A DNA stretch of 64,000 nt from RHKX01 sp963745755 (GCA_963745755.1 CAVUYP010000001.1:1860001-1924000); one strand, 5' to 3'. Positions 43,310 through 52,219 are shown, counted from the stretch's first letter. Numbers and translations: made by a program. Notes: generated from the letters alone by a model not told the origin.

Positions 43310-43954
43310 TCAGGGGCTCGCGTCGGCGGCGATCAGCTGCCGGCGCACGTGCCAGACCCGTTGCACGACCGTGAAGGCGGTCAGCGCCAGCATCACCCAG
43401 ATCGCCGCCGGAAGCAGGTCGACGCTGCCGATCAGCTCGCCGTTCGCAAACAGCAGGCCGGCCGAGAGGATGACGACCCGGACCGGCCTGGTGGCGATCC
43501 CGACCTTGCACTCCACCCCGAGCGCCTCGGCGCGGGCACGCGTGTAGGAGACCATCAGCGAGCCGAGCACGACGAGCAGGCAGGCGGCGGCGAGCGCCTC
43601 CTCGCCGGCCGACGCGAACTGCCAGCAGACGGCGGCGAGAACGATCCCCTCCTCGATCCGGTCGAGGGTCGAGTCGAGGAACGCCCCGAACTGGGTTCCC
43701 TTGCCCGACATCCGCGAGTAGCGGCCGTCGAGCGTGTCCATGATCGAGCCGACGATGAAGGCGATCGCGCCGAGCACGAACAGGTCCTCGAGGATCAGCA
43801 CGGCGGCGGCGAGGTTGAGGACCAGCCCGGTCATCGAGATCGCGTTCGGGGTCAGCCGCGACTCGATCAGCCGATCGCGGGCGATCTCGCGAAACTCGCC
43901 GATCGGACGGCCGGCGCGCTCGCCCCGGTTCCGGCGCTGCTGGGGCTCGGCCAT
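43310..43954 (-). CDS. CDP-alcohol phosphatidyltransferase, probable phosphatidylinositol-phosphate synthase
   Basis: 214 residues with six helices. Active-site motif D1xxD2G...R...G...D3xxxD4 is present as DTLDGRYSR and GAFLDSTLDR: Asp73, Asp76, Gly77, Arg81, Gly90, Asp94 and Asp98, all at the expected spacing. It starts RPIGEFREIARDRLIESRLTP, typical of the class. Placement next to inositol-phosphate synthase argues that the acceptor is inositol 1-phosphate (PIP synthase) rather than glycerol phosphate or serine. The order on the minus strand is PAP2, this gene, then ino1. Confidence 0.85.
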   Translation of the reverse strand: MAEPQQRRNRGERAGRPIGEFREIARDRLIESRLTPNAISMTGLVLNLAAAVLILEDLFVLGAIAFIVGSIMDTLDGRYSRMSGKGTQFGAFLDSTLDRIEEGIVLAAVCWQFASAGEEALAAACLLVVLGSLMVSYTRARAEALGVECKVGIATRPVRVVILSAGLLFANGELIGSVDLLPAAIWVMLALTAFTVVQRVWHVRRQLIAADASP

Positions 43955-43969
43955 CGCCGCTCAACCTAC

Positions 43970-44746
43970 CTATGCGGTGGCTTCTTCGGGTACCGGCCGG
44001 AACGCCCACTGGGCCGGACGGACGGGAGCGAGGACGCGGCTCGCGATCAGCGCCGAGCAGACCGCGACGAGCAGGCCCGCGGCGGCGTCGAGCCAGTAGT
44101 GGTTGGCGGTGACCACGATCACCCAGAAGACGAGCAGTGGATAGAGCGCCCAGAGGAACCGCGCGATCGAGTTGCGGACCAGCATCACCGCCGTCCCGGC
44201 GATCATCGAGGAGAAGCCGATGTGCATGCTCGGCACCGCCGCGTACTTGTTGACGAGCATGCTGACCGCGTTGCTGTCCTGATCGACGGAGGTGAAGGTC
44301 GCGATCGTGTCGGTGAAGCCCTCGCCGGTCAGCATCCGCGGCGGCGCCGTCGGAAACAGCGCGTAGCCGACCAGGGCGATCCCCATCGCGACCATGAACA
44401 TGTTGCGCACGAAGTAGAAGTTGTCGTTGCGGAACAGGTAGAGCCAGGCCAGGAAGACGACGCTGATCGTGAAGTGCGAGTTGACGTACATCCAGTTGGC
44501 GAAGTCGATCAGCCAGGAGTGCTGGATCAGCGACTGCTGGAAGCCGGGCTCGAAGAACGTCCCCAACGACTTCTCGAGGTCGACGATCCGCTCCGCGTTG
44601 GCGAAGGCGAGATCGCTCTTGCCGCCGATCAATCCGCGCACCAGCTGGTAGCACTGGTAGGCGATGAAGAAGAGCGCGAACTGCAGGAGGAGGTCGGACC
44701 ATCCCCGCGGCAGCCGGCGTCCGATGACGGCTAGCGGTCCCGGCAC
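43970..44746 (-). CDS. PAP2-family membrane phosphatase/transferase (inositolphosphotransferase-like)
   Basis: 258 residues, about six helices. PAP2 motifs: ALFPTAPPRM near 123-132, then KYAAVPSMHIGFSSM (C2, catalytic His) and TANHYWLDAAAG (C3, His). This resembles the PAP2_3/AUR1-like group that includes inositol-phosphoceramide synthases and phosphatidylinositol-phosphate phosphatases. Directly before the PIP synthase gene (15 bp), it could dephosphorylate PIP to phosphatidylinositol, completing the pathway with ino1. This is inference from position and fold. Confidence 0.75.
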   Translation of the reverse strand: MPGPLAVIGRRLPRGWSDLLLQFALFFIAYQCYQLVRGLIGGKSDLAFANAERIVDLEKSLGTFFEPGFQQSLIQHSWLIDFANWMYVNSHFTISVVFLAWLYLFRNDNFYFVRNMFMVAMGIALVGYALFPTAPPRMLTGEGFTDTIATFTSVDQDSNAVSMLVNKYAAVPSMHIGFSSMIAGTAVMLVRNSIARFLWALYPLLVFWVIVVTANHYWLDAAAGLLVAVCSALIASRVLAPVRPAQWAFRPVPEEATA

Positions 44747-44797
44747 GAGACCAATGATTGTAAGGCCCGTTCGCGGCTCCGGGAGTGAGGCCCGGGG

Positions 44798-45625
44798 CTA
44801 CTCACCGGCCAGGAAGTCGGCGACCTCGGCGATCACGGCGGGCTGATCGATCCACGGCCAGTGCCCGGCCCGCTCGACGACCTCGAAGCGGGCGCCGGGC
44901 AGCCGCCGCTCGTAGAAGCGGCCGTCGTCGGTCGATATGTAGGGGTCGCTGTCGCCCCAGAGGACCAGGGCCGGACAGCCGATCTCGCCGAGCCGCTCGC
45001 CGGCGGCCTCGAGCACGGCGGGATCGGCGGAGCGGTAGAGGGCGAGGATCGCCCGGCTCGTCCCCGCGTCCCAGTGCTCGAGGACGGCGTCGAGGAACTC
45101 CGCCGGCATCGGCTCGTGGCCGGCGCGGGCGAGCCGCAGCAGCCGATCGGCGACCCAGCGGGATCGCGAGCGGCTGAACGCCTCGCCGATGCCGCGGCGC
45201 CGCCAGCAGCGCGCCACCCAGTGCCAGCGGTAGTCCGAGCTGAACGGGACGGCGTCGATGACGACGAGCCGCCGCACCGCCTCCGGTCGCGACTGCGCGG
45301 CGAGCAGCCCGACCGCCCCCCAGTCGTGGACGACGAGCCGGTAGCCGTCCGGGGCCAGCTCCGCGAAGGCCTTCGCGAGCAGCCGACCGTAGGCGCCGAC
45401 CGAGTGGTCGAAGGCGCCCGGGCGGGGCCGGGCGCTGCGCCCGAACCCGGGCAGATCGAGCGCGATCGCCGGCCCCTCGGTCGCGGCGAGGAACGGCAGC
45501 CACTGCTCCGACTCGTTCGGGTTGCCGTGGAGCCAGATCGTCGGCGGACCTTCGCCGCCGCGCTCGCGCAGGAAGATCCGGATCCCGTCGATCTCGACGA
45601 ATCGCTGTTCGATCGGCGCGGTCAT
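44798..45625 (-). CDS. Haloalkane dehalogenase-like alpha/beta hydrolase
   Basis: 275 residues from ATG 45625. HGNPNESEQW (about 35-44) carries the Asn that with Trp forms the halide-stabilising site of haloalkane dehalogenases; the nucleophile elbow is VVHDWGAVG (Asp near 106, followed by Trp); PALVLWGDSDPYI contains the acid; and RAGHWPWIDQP has the catalytic His. Such features are typical of HLD subfamilies. Dehalogenase activity is likely in type, but the natural substrate is unknown. It diverges from the sugar kinase gene; starts are 28 bp apart. Confidence 0.78.
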   Translation of the reverse strand: MTAPIEQRFVEIDGIRIFLRERGGEGPPTIWLHGNPNESEQWLPFLAATEGPAIALDLPGFGRSARPRPGAFDHSVGAYGRLLAKAFAELAPDGYRLVVHDWGAVGLLAAQSRPEAVRRLVVIDAVPFSSDYRWHWVARCWRRRGIGEAFSRSRSRWVADRLLRLARAGHEPMPAEFLDAVLEHWDAGTSRAILALYRSADPAVLEAAGERLGEIGCPALVLWGDSDPYISTDDGRFYERRLPGARFEVVERAGHWPWIDQPAVIAEVADFLAGE

Positions 45626-45652
45626 GGCCTCAGAACCTATCCTCGCCGGTGA

Positions 45653-46579
45653 ATGAGCACAGGCGCCGCCGAGAAGCCGCTGATCTGCCTCGGTGAGGCG
45701 CTCGTCGATCTGATCTGCCCCGATCCCGTCGGCGACCACTCCGAGGCCGCCCGCTTCGAGGTCCACTGCGGGGGGGCGCTCGCCAACGTCGCCGTCGCCG
45801 CCCGCCGGGCCGGCGCGCCGGCGGCGCTGGCCAGCGGCTGCGGCGACGACGACCGCGGCCGGCTGCTGCGCCGGCGGCTCGCCGCGCAGGACGTCGATCT
45901 GCGCTTCTACGGCGAGGTCGCCGGGGCGCCGACGCCGTTCGCCTTCGCCTACCTCGACCCGGCCCTCGAGCCGACCTTCGAGATCCACGGCGCCGGGATC
46001 GATGCCGTGATCGCCTCGCTGGCCGGCCGCGAGGAGGAGATCGCCGCCGCCGCCGCGGCGATCGTCTTCGGCTCGAACACGCTCGTCGACGCCCCCAGCC
46101 GCGCCGTCACCACCGCCGTCTGCGAGTACGCGGGCCGGCTCGGCGCGCCGCTGCTGTTCGACCCCAACCTGCGCCCCGGCCGCTGGCGCGACAGCGCGTC
46201 CGCCCGCGAGCGCTGCCTGCCCTTCGTGCGGATCGCCGACGTCCTCAAGTGCAACCTCGCCGAGGCCCGCTGGCTGCTCGGCGACGAGGCGATCGCGACC
46301 GAGGCGGCGGCCGCGGCCCTGCACGGGCTCGGCCCGGACCTCGTCGTGATCACCGCCGGGACCCGGCCCGCGATCGCCCGCGGCGCCTGCACGGCGGCGG
46401 TCGCGCCGCCGCCGGTCGAGCTGGTCAGCCCGCTCGGCGCCGGCGACGCATTCATGGGAACGCTCGCCGCCGGCCTGCACGCCGCAGGCTTCGACCTCGG
46501 CCGGGCCGAGCCGGCGCTGAAGGCTGCGGCCGAGCAGGGGGCGCGCGCCTGCACCCACCTCGGAGCGTTCCCGGCGTGA
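45653..46579 (+). CDS. PfkB-family sugar kinase (fructokinase-like)
   Basis: 308 residues. Opening LICLGEALVDLICPD, substrate region VHCGGALANVAVAARRAG (PfkB signature 1-like), GDDDRGRLL, and the C-terminal LVSPLGAGDAFMGTLAAGL (signature 2, with the catalytic Asp in GAGD at about 264). Length is normal. Ribokinase-superfamily members of this type are usually fructokinases or 2-keto-3-deoxygluconate kinases. TATCCT ends 9 nt upstream of the ATG. Its stop overlaps the GTG of the endonuclease III gene by 4 bp (GTGA). Confidence 0.85.
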   Translation: MSTGAAEKPLICLGEALVDLICPDPVGDHSEAARFEVHCGGALANVAVAARRAGAPAALASGCGDDDRGRLLRRRLAAQDVDLRFYGEVAGAPTPFAFAYLDPALEPTFEIHGAGIDAVIASLAGREEEIAAAAAAIVFGSNTLVDAPSRAVTTAVCEYAGRLGAPLLFDPNLRPGRWRDSASARERCLPFVRIADVLKCNLAEARWLLGDEAIATEAAAAALHGLGPDLVVITAGTRPAIARGACTAAVAPPPVELVSPLGAGDAFMGTLAAGLHAAGFDLGRAEPALKAAAEQGARACTHLGAFPA

Positions 46580-47355
46580 GCGGCGGCGGCGAGCGCGGCT
46601 ACGCCCGCGGGGCCGGCGGCGGCGAGCGCAACGGCGTCGGCGCCGACCTCGACGCGCGTCCGCGCTTTCCGGTGCCGCGGGGCTGGAAGCGGCCGGCGCG
46701 GCGGCGGGTCCGGGCGATCCGCGACCGGCTCCGCGAGCTCTACGGGTCGCGGCGCAACGATCCGCACGGCGATCCGGTCCACGAGCTCGTCCTGACGATC
46801 CTCTCCCAGAACACGAGCGACGGCAACCGCGACGTCGCCTACCGGCGGCTGCGCGAGCGCCTCGTCGACTGGGAGGCGATCCGTGCGGCGCCGGTCGAGG
46901 AGGTCATCGAGGCGATCCGGCCCGGCGGCCTCGCCAACATCAAGGGACCGCGGATCCAGCGGGTACTCGCCGAGCTCGGCCCCGACGCCGACCTCGACTG
47001 GCTCCGTGAAGCACCCCGCGAGCAGGCGGTCGGCTATCTGACCGGGCTGCCGGGCGTCGGCCGCAAGACGGCGGCCTGCGTGATGATCTTCGCGCTCGAC
47101 CGGCCCGAGATTCCGGTCGACACTCACGTCCACCGGGTCGGCGGCCGGCTCGGCCTGTTCCCGATCGGCATCTCGCTCGAGGCCGCCCACGACGAGATGC
47201 TGGCGATCACCGACCGCGAGGACGCCTACGAGCTGCACATGAATCTGATCACCCACGGGCGGCGGATCTGCAGGCCGCGGCCGCGGTGCGGGGAGTGCGC
47301 GCTGGCGCGGATGTGCGTCGCCCGCCGGGCCGGTCTCGTCGAGCCGGTCGTCTGA
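46576..47355 (+). CDS. nth: Endonuclease III family DNA glycosylase/AP lyase
   Basis: 259 residues from GTG 46576, overlapping the kinase stop. A Gly/Arg-rich extension of about 40 residues precedes the core. The core has LVLTILSQNTSDGNRDVAYR, the helix-hairpin-helix LPGVGRKTAACVMI with the catalytic Lys, VDTHVHRVGGRLGL with the catalytic Asp, and the Fe-S motif ICRPRPRCGECALARMC (C-x6-C-x2-C-x5-C). Such enzymes remove oxidised pyrimidines from DNA. Alternative starts inside the Arg-rich stretch cannot be excluded. Confidence 0.9.
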   Translation: MSGGGERGYARGAGGGERNGVGADLDARPRFPVPRGWKRPARRRVRAIRDRLRELYGSRRNDPHGDPVHELVLTILSQNTSDGNRDVAYRRLRERLVDWEAIRAAPVEEVIEAIRPGGLANIKGPRIQRVLAELGPDADLDWLREAPREQAVGYLTGLPGVGRKTAACVMIFALDRPEIPVDTHVHRVGGRLGLFPIGISLEAAHDEMLAITDREDAYELHMNLITHGRRICRPRPRCGECALARMCVARRAGLVEPVV

Positions 47356-47432
47356 GCCCGGATCGGCTCCCCGTCAGTGGGTAGTATCCGCGCCCGGACG
47401 GGGCGCCTCCGCCGCCCCGGGCCTTCCCGGCA

Positions 47433-47828
47433 ATGAACAAGCGCATCTTCATCTCATTCGGTCTGGTTGCCCTGCTGCTCGTGGTGATCATCCCGCTCTG
47501 GGCGTTCGACAAGGACGGCTCCGAGTCGTCCTCGCCGGAGAAGGTGGCGGCCTCCGACGAGGCGGCCCGCCAGCTCTTCCAGACCAACTGCGGCAGCTGC
47601 CACACGCTCGCCCGGGCCGGCACCGACGGCGTCGTCGGGCCGGACCTCGACGAGCGCCTCGCCGCCGGCGGCCCGGCCGCCGATCCCGCCGCCATCGAGG
47701 CCACCCAGGCGCGGGTGATGACCGCGATCCAGCAGGGCGTCGGCAACGGCGCCATGCCGGCCGGCATCCTCGAGGGCTCGAACGCGACCACGGTCGCGAA
47801 CTTCGTCGCCCGCGTCGCCGGGCAGTAG
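47433..47828 (+). CDS. Membrane-anchored c-type cytochrome
   Basis: 131 residues. N-terminal signal-anchor FGLVALLLVVIIPLWAF (9-25), then a single-haem domain with CGSCH at 53-57 and a distal Met in GNGAMPAGI (Met108). The linker ESSSPEKVAASDEAAR precedes the haem helix. No oxidase genes lie nearby; it may be a free electron carrier or a fragment of a respiratory complex. The promoter-like TAGTAT lies about 40 nt upstream. The stop codon is directly followed by tandem-repeat locus B. Confidence 0.85.
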   Translation: MNKRIFISFGLVALLLVVIIPLWAFDKDGSESSSPEKVAASDEAARQLFQTNCGSCHTLARAGTDGVVGPDLDERLAAGGPAADPAAIEATQARVMTAIQQGVGNGAMPAGILEGSNATTVANFVARVAGQ

Positions 47829-47829
47829 T

Positions 47830-48035
47830 TAACTCCGGGGAGATCCTCCGCTTCGCGTCCGGTCTCCCCGGCCGGCGCGGCAAACGGGACGGGATGACAT
47901 GTGTGTCTCGCCCAGCCGGGGGGCTCCGCTTCGCGTCCGGTCTCCCCGGCCGGCGCGGCAAACGGGACGGGATGACATGTGTGTCTCGCCCAGCCGGGGG
48001 CTCCGCTTCGCGTCCGGTCTCCCCGGCTGGCAGCG
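47830..48035. repeat. 77/78-bp tandem repeat, locus B (inverted relative to locus A)
   Basis: Begins 1 bp after the TAG of the cytochrome gene with TAACTCCGGGGAGATCCTCC, then CGCTTCGCGTCCGGTCTCCCC, CGGCCGGCGCGGCAAACGGG, GATGACATGTGTGTCTCG and CCCAGCCGGGG. GGTCT recurs at 47861, 47939 and 48016 (periods 78 and 77). It is the reverse complement of locus A, with about 10-15% divergence by eye. The stop-proximal terminal unit is the same in both loci. Confidence 0.85.
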
Positions 48036-48200
48036 CGGTCGGCCGCGCCGGCCGCCAGGTGCGGATTTGTGACCACATGGGTCCGTAATCCGCATCTCGG
48101 CCACGGCGCGCGGAAGGTCGGGGGCAGCTCCCTCACTGCCTGTCGGCTTCCGCCCATCCGCTGGCGCCGGCGCCATCGCCCCCGCGAATGCAACGGCAAC

Positions 48201-48228
48201 GGCCGCCGCCCGTTGCCGGGCGGCGGCC
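48201..48228 (-). terminator. Strong GC hairpin after the secreted EEP nuclease gene
   Basis: GGCCGCCGCCCG and CGGGCGGCGGCC form a perfect 12-bp stem around TTGC. It lies about 30 bp past the stop of the minus-strand EEP gene, at the expected place for a terminator. No T-run follows. Confidence 0.6.
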
Positions 48229-48259
48229 GTCTCCCCTGCGTCCTATCCCCGGAGGGCGC

Positions 48260-49417
48260 TTACTTCTTGAGCTTCAGCGTGCTGACCAGCCCGCCGTGAT
48301 CGGAGCTGACGACGCCGCCGGCACCGGTCACGTGCGGGTTCGTGCCGGTCACGTAGGAGCCGGTCTGGCGCAGCTTCGGCTTCGCCATCACGTGATCGAC
48401 CGTGTGGTCGAACCGGTAGCCGCCGATGATCGACTTGAACACGTCCGGGTAGCAGCAGGTCTGCCGGGTGCCGAGGTTGGTCATCCCGAAGTCCTTGACC
48501 AGGGCGTTGTAGGCGCCCTCGTCGCCGGGAGTCGTGAATCCGGTCCCGACCTTGTCCTTCGGACCGCCGGAGTTGATGTCGCCGAGCATGACCAGCTGCC
48601 TCTTGGTGCGCAGCGGACCGCCCTTGGCGAACAGCTCGCGGGCCTGGCTCTCACGGATCATCGGATCGCCGAACGACTCCAGGTGGGTGTTGACGAAGTG
48701 GAACTTCGCACCCTTGGTCTTCTTCGTCTGCGCGACCTTGGCATCGACCGAGACCCAGCCGCGATCGACGCTGATCGGGACGACCCCGCCGAGGACGACG
48801 TCGTAGGTGTTGTCGAAGTGCCCCATGTCGGGCTTCGTGGCCTTGACGCCGCTGCCCTTGCGGACGAGGATCGCGTCGCGCATCGTCAGCCGGCCGTCGA
48901 GATCGGCGCCGCAGAGGAAGTCATCCGGGCTGTCGACGCCATCGGTGTCGCCGGGCAGCTCCTGGTCGAACTCGTCCTGGACGACGGCGACCTTGTACTT
49001 GGCGCCCTTCGCCTTCAGCTCCTCCTGGAGCAGCTTCAGGAAGTCGTAGCGGACGTGCGTTGCCGGCGTTGCGGTGTAGTCGGACGGCGTCTGATCACGC
49101 CAGAGCGCCGCCTCCTGGAGGCCGAGCAGGTCCGGCTTCGCCTTCTTGACCTCCTTGGCGAGCAGCTTCGCCCGCTCCGGGAAGTTCGAGGCGTCGACGT
49201 CGTTGATGATCTGTCCGCCCGCATCGATTGCGTCGCACAGACCCGCGGCGTTCACGGCCGGGCCGAGATCGGCACCGAGGTAGAGGTTGCGGGACATGAC
49301 GGTGATCTTCGGATCCTTCTTGCCCTTCTTGGCCTTGGCGGCGGTGCCGGCGGCGGGCGCGAGCAGCGCCGTCGTCGCCAGCGCGAATAGGGCGAGCATC
49401 AGTACGCGGGAGCGCAT
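48260..49417 (-). CDS. Secreted endonuclease/exonuclease/phosphatase family protein
   Basis: 385 residues. Signal peptide (RVLMLALFALATTALLAPAAG, cleavage near 25) and a lysine-rich mature N-terminus. EEP motifs: VMSRNLYLGADL (Asn metal site), DLLGLQEAALWR (Glu), FHFVNTHLESFG, VMLGDINSGGP (the D-x-N-like Asp) and the terminal SSDHGGLVSTL with His. Large EEP secreted proteins in actinobacteria are often exported nucleases or sphingomyelinase-like phosphodiesterases. Function is uncertain. Gene ends next to a strong hairpin. Confidence 0.8.
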   Translation of the reverse strand: MRSRVLMLALFALATTALLAPAAGTAAKAKKGKKDPKITVMSRNLYLGADLGPAVNAAGLCDAIDAGGQIINDVDASNFPERAKLLAKEVKKAKPDLLGLQEAALWRDQTPSDYTATPATHVRYDFLKLLQEELKAKGAKYKVAVVQDEFDQELPGDTDGVDSPDDFLCGADLDGRLTMRDAILVRKGSGVKATKPDMGHFDNTYDVVLGGVVPISVDRGWVSVDAKVAQTKKTKGAKFHFVNTHLESFGDPMIRESQARELFAKGGPLRTKRQLVMLGDINSGGPKDKVGTGFTTPGDEGAYNALVKDFGMTNLGTRQTCCYPDVFKSIIGGYRFDHTVDHVMAKPKLRQTGSYVTGTNPHVTGAGGVVSSDHGGLVSTLKLKK

Positions 49418-49550
49418 CAGTTCAATTTCTCCTGTCTCGACCCCGGCGAGCGGGGTGGGTGTGGGCGTGAGCCGGTCCTCCGCCGGCCCTCACTGCCCCC
49501 AACACTAGTGGCGGCGGTTCGATGCGACGCCGGTCGCCGCCGCCGAGGGG

Positions 49551-49579
49551 TTGGACCGCCGCCAGATATCTGCTAGCTT
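49551..49579 (+). promoter_or_regulatory. dnaK promoter
   Basis: TTGGAC (49551-49556) and TAGCTT (49574-49579) are spaced by exactly 17 bp. The -10 lies inside the shared 23-bp operator, so repressor binding would block RNA polymerase. The dnaK start is 66 nt downstream and has an RBS (AAAGGA). Confidence 0.6.
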
Positions 49580-49590
49580 GGCACTTAGAT
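49568..49590. promoter_or_regulatory. Candidate HspR operator at the dnaK promoter
   Basis: The 23-bp element reads ATCTGCTAG-CTTG-GCACTTAGAT and overlaps the -10 box. Its reverse complement matches the element before clpB at 19 of 19 outer positions; only the central four bases differ. It is an imperfect inverted repeat (ATCT...AGAT ends). It differs from the classic HAIR sequence (CTTGAGT-N7-ACTCAAG), but position and pairing with the HspR gene in the same operon suggest the same role. Confidence 0.65.
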
Positions 49591-49645
49591 TTTCGACAGC
49601 AGACACCGCAGGCCTGAATCGCGCCTGCCACCGAAAGGAACTGAA

Positions 49646-51535
49646 ATGGGCAAGACCATCGGGATCGACCTCGGTACGACCAACTCGTGCTTCGCGGTCA
49701 TGGAGGGCGGCGAGCCGACCGTCCTCGAGAACAGTGAGGGCGGTCGGACGACCCCCTCCGTCGTCGCCTTCACCGACAGCGACGAGCGCCTCGTCGGCAC
49801 CGTCGCGAAGCGCCAGGCGGTCGTCAACCCGGAGCGGACGATCTTCTCGATCAAGCGCTTCATGGGACGCAAGGAGGCCGAGGTCAAGGAGGAGGAGACG
49901 ATGGTCCCCTACTCCGTGTCGGCCGGCCCCAATGGCGACGTCCGGATCAACATCGGCGACAAGCAGTACCCGCCGCCCGAGATCTCGGCGATGATCCTCC
50001 AGAAGATCAAGGCCGACGCCGAGGCGAAGCTCGGCGAGAGCGTCGACTCGGCGGTGATCACCGTTCCCGCCTACTTCAACGACGATCAGCGCCAGGCGAC
50101 CAAGGACGCCGGCAAGATCGCCGGGCTCGACGTCAAGCGGATCATCAACGAGCCGACCGCCGCGTCGCTGGCCTACGGCCTCGACAAGGAGAGCACCGAC
50201 CAGACGATCCTCGTCTTCGACCTCGGCGGCGGCACGTTCGACGTCTCCGTGCTCGAGATCGGCGACGGCGTCTTCGAGGTCAAGTCGACCGCCGGCGACA
50301 ACCATCTCGGCGGCGACAACTGGGACAAGGCGATCGTCGATTGGCTCGTCGCCGAGTTCAAGAAGGACCAGGGCGTCGACCTCTCGGCCGACAAGAACTC
50401 GCTGCAGCGGCTCTACGAGAACGCCGAGAAGGCGAAGATCGAGCTGTCCAGCACCCAGGAGACCCAGATCAACATCCCGTTCATCACCGCGGTCGAGGGC
50501 CAGCCGAAGCACCTCGACATGAAGCTGTCGCGGTCGAAGCTGAACGAGCTGACCGGCGACCTGCTCGAGCGCGTGGTCGCGCCCGTCAAGCAGGCGCTCG
50601 CCGACGCCGGCTCCGACATCGACCACGTCGTCATGGTCGGCGGCATGACCCGGATGCCCTCGGTCCAGGAGAAGGTCAAGGAGCTGACCGGCAAGGACCC
50701 GCACAAGGGCGTCAACCCGGACGAGGTCGTCGCCGTCGGCGCCGCGATCCAGGCCGGAGTGCTGGCCGGCGACGTCAAGGACGTCCTGCTGCTCGACGTC
50801 ACCCCGCTGACGCTCGGCATCGAGACGAAGGGCGGCGTGATGACGAAGCTGATCGAGCGCAACACGACGATCCCGTCGAAGCGCTCGGAGACGTTCTCGA
50901 CCGCCGACGACAACCAGACCCAGGTCGAGGTCCACGTTCTCCAGGGCGAGCGCGAGATGGCCTCCGGGAACAAGTCGCTGGGCAAGTTCCAGCTGACCGG
51001 GATCCCGCCGGCGCCACGCGGAATGCCGCAGATCGAGGTCACGTTCGACATCGACGCGAACGGCATCCTCAACGTCTCCGCCAAGGATCACGGCACCGGC
51101 AAGGAGCAGACGATCGAGATCAAGGGCGGCTCCGGGCTCTCCGACGAGGAGGTCCAGAGCATGGTCTCCGACGCCGAGTCGCACGCCGACGAGGACCGCA
51201 AGGCCAAGGAGCTGGCCGAGACCCGCAACGTCGCCGAGCAGGCGGTCTACCAGGGTGACAAGCAGCTCGCCGATCTCGACGAGCAGATCGACGACGACGC
51301 CAAGGCCGAGGTCACGAAGGCGCTCGACGAGTTGCGTGCCGTCGTCGAATCGAGCGACGTCGAGGACATCAAGGCGAAGACGGCTGCGCTCGAGGCCGCC
51401 TTCCACAAGGTCTCCGAGCAGGTCTACGCCAACGCCCAGGCCCAGCAGGGCGGCGGTGAGGACGCCTCCGGCGGCAACGGCGGCGCTCCCGAGGAGGAGA
51501 TCGTCGACGCCGAGGTCGTCGAGGACGAGTCCTAG
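49646..51535 (+). CDS. dnaK: Molecular chaperone DnaK (Hsp70)
   Basis: 629 residues. Hsp70 signatures: IGIDLGTTNSCFAVMEGGEP (ATP-binding, near residue 4), VFDLGGGTFDVSVLEIGDG and VVMVGGMTRMPSVQEKVKEL. The substrate-binding domain begins near 380 with LLLDVTPLTLGIETKGG, and the lid ends with a Gly/Gln-rich tail and EEEIVDAEVVED. It refolds and unfolds proteins in an ATP cycle driven by DnaJ and GrpE, both encoded immediately downstream. RBS AAAGGA precedes the ATG. First gene of the operon. Confidence 0.98.
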   Translation: MGKTIGIDLGTTNSCFAVMEGGEPTVLENSEGGRTTPSVVAFTDSDERLVGTVAKRQAVVNPERTIFSIKRFMGRKEAEVKEEETMVPYSVSAGPNGDVRINIGDKQYPPPEISAMILQKIKADAEAKLGESVDSAVITVPAYFNDDQRQATKDAGKIAGLDVKRIINEPTAASLAYGLDKESTDQTILVFDLGGGTFDVSVLEIGDGVFEVKSTAGDNHLGGDNWDKAIVDWLVAEFKKDQGVDLSADKNSLQRLYENAEKAKIELSSTQETQINIPFITAVEGQPKHLDMKLSRSKLNELTGDLLERVVAPVKQALADAGSDIDHVVMVGGMTRMPSVQEKVKELTGKDPHKGVNPDEVVAVGAAIQAGVLAGDVKDVLLLDVTPLTLGIETKGGVMTKLIERNTTIPSKRSETFSTADDNQTQVEVHVLQGEREMASGNKSLGKFQLTGIPPAPRGMPQIEVTFDIDANGILNVSAKDHGTGKEQTIEIKGGSGLSDEEVQSMVSDAESHADEDRKAKELAETRNVAEQAVYQGDKQLADLDEQIDDDAKAEVTKALDELRAVVESSDVEDIKAKTAALEAAFHKVSEQVYANAQAQQGGGEDASGGNGGAPEEEIVDAEVVEDES

Positions 51536-51564
51536 GCCGCGGCCGGATCGCGAACGGAGCAACG

Positions 51565-52210
51565 ATGGACGAGCGAGCAGGAAGCAGCGAGGACCGAGCC
51601 GGGGTGGGTGAGCCCACCCCGGCCTCGGCGAGCGAGCCCGAGGTGATCGACGCCGAGGTCGTCCCCGACGACGGCGACGAGGCCGCGGCCGCCGAGGTCG
51701 AGACCGACCTCGACGCGCTGCTGGCCGAGCGGACCCGGGAGCGCGACGAGCACCTCGAGCTCGCCCAGCGTGCCCGCGCCGACTTCGAGAACTACCGGCG
51801 CCGGGTCAAGGCGGAGATCGCCGAGGCCGAGCAGCGCGGGCGGGCGGCGCTCGCCCGCGGCGTGCTGCCCGCTCTCGACAACCTCGAGCGGGCGCTGGTG
51901 GCGGCCGGGGTCGATCCGGCCCACCGGCCCGATCCGGCCGGCGAGCCGCCGAGCGCGCGAGGTCTCGGCCCGGGACGCCCTCGCCGAGGGCGTGGCCCTC
52001 GTCTACCGCGAGCTCGGCAACGCGCTCGAGCGGACCGGCGTCGTCGCCTTCGACCCCGTCGGCGAGCGCTTCGACCCCTCCCAGCACGAGGCGATCGCCA
52101 CCGGCGAGGCCGACGGCGTCGAGGCCGGCACCGTGCTCGAGACCCTCGAGCGCGGGTACCGCGTCGACGCCCAGGTGATCCGGCCCGCCCGGGTCATCGT
52201 CAGCGGATAG
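51565..52210 (+). CDS. grpE: Nucleotide exchange factor GrpE, frame broken near 51960
   Basis: Starts 29 bp after dnaK. First segment: acidic region and long coiled coil (EHLELAQRARADFENYRRRV) of GrpE; after the break, ARDALAEGVALVYRELGNAL and VGERFDPSQHEAIATGEAD (C-terminal beta domain motif) appear in another frame, ending IVSG at 52210. Restoring CG in GCGCGCGAGG near 51958 gives one frame of 215 residues. GrpE releases ADP from DnaK. As this gene is essential, the break is almost certainly a sequence error. Confidence 0.9.
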
Positions 52211-52219
52211 GAGCCGGCG

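Noticed and set aside
36804..48035. CRISPR array at the 77/78-bp repeats
   Set aside because: The units adjoin without spacers, are too long, and only 2-3 occur; no cas genes.
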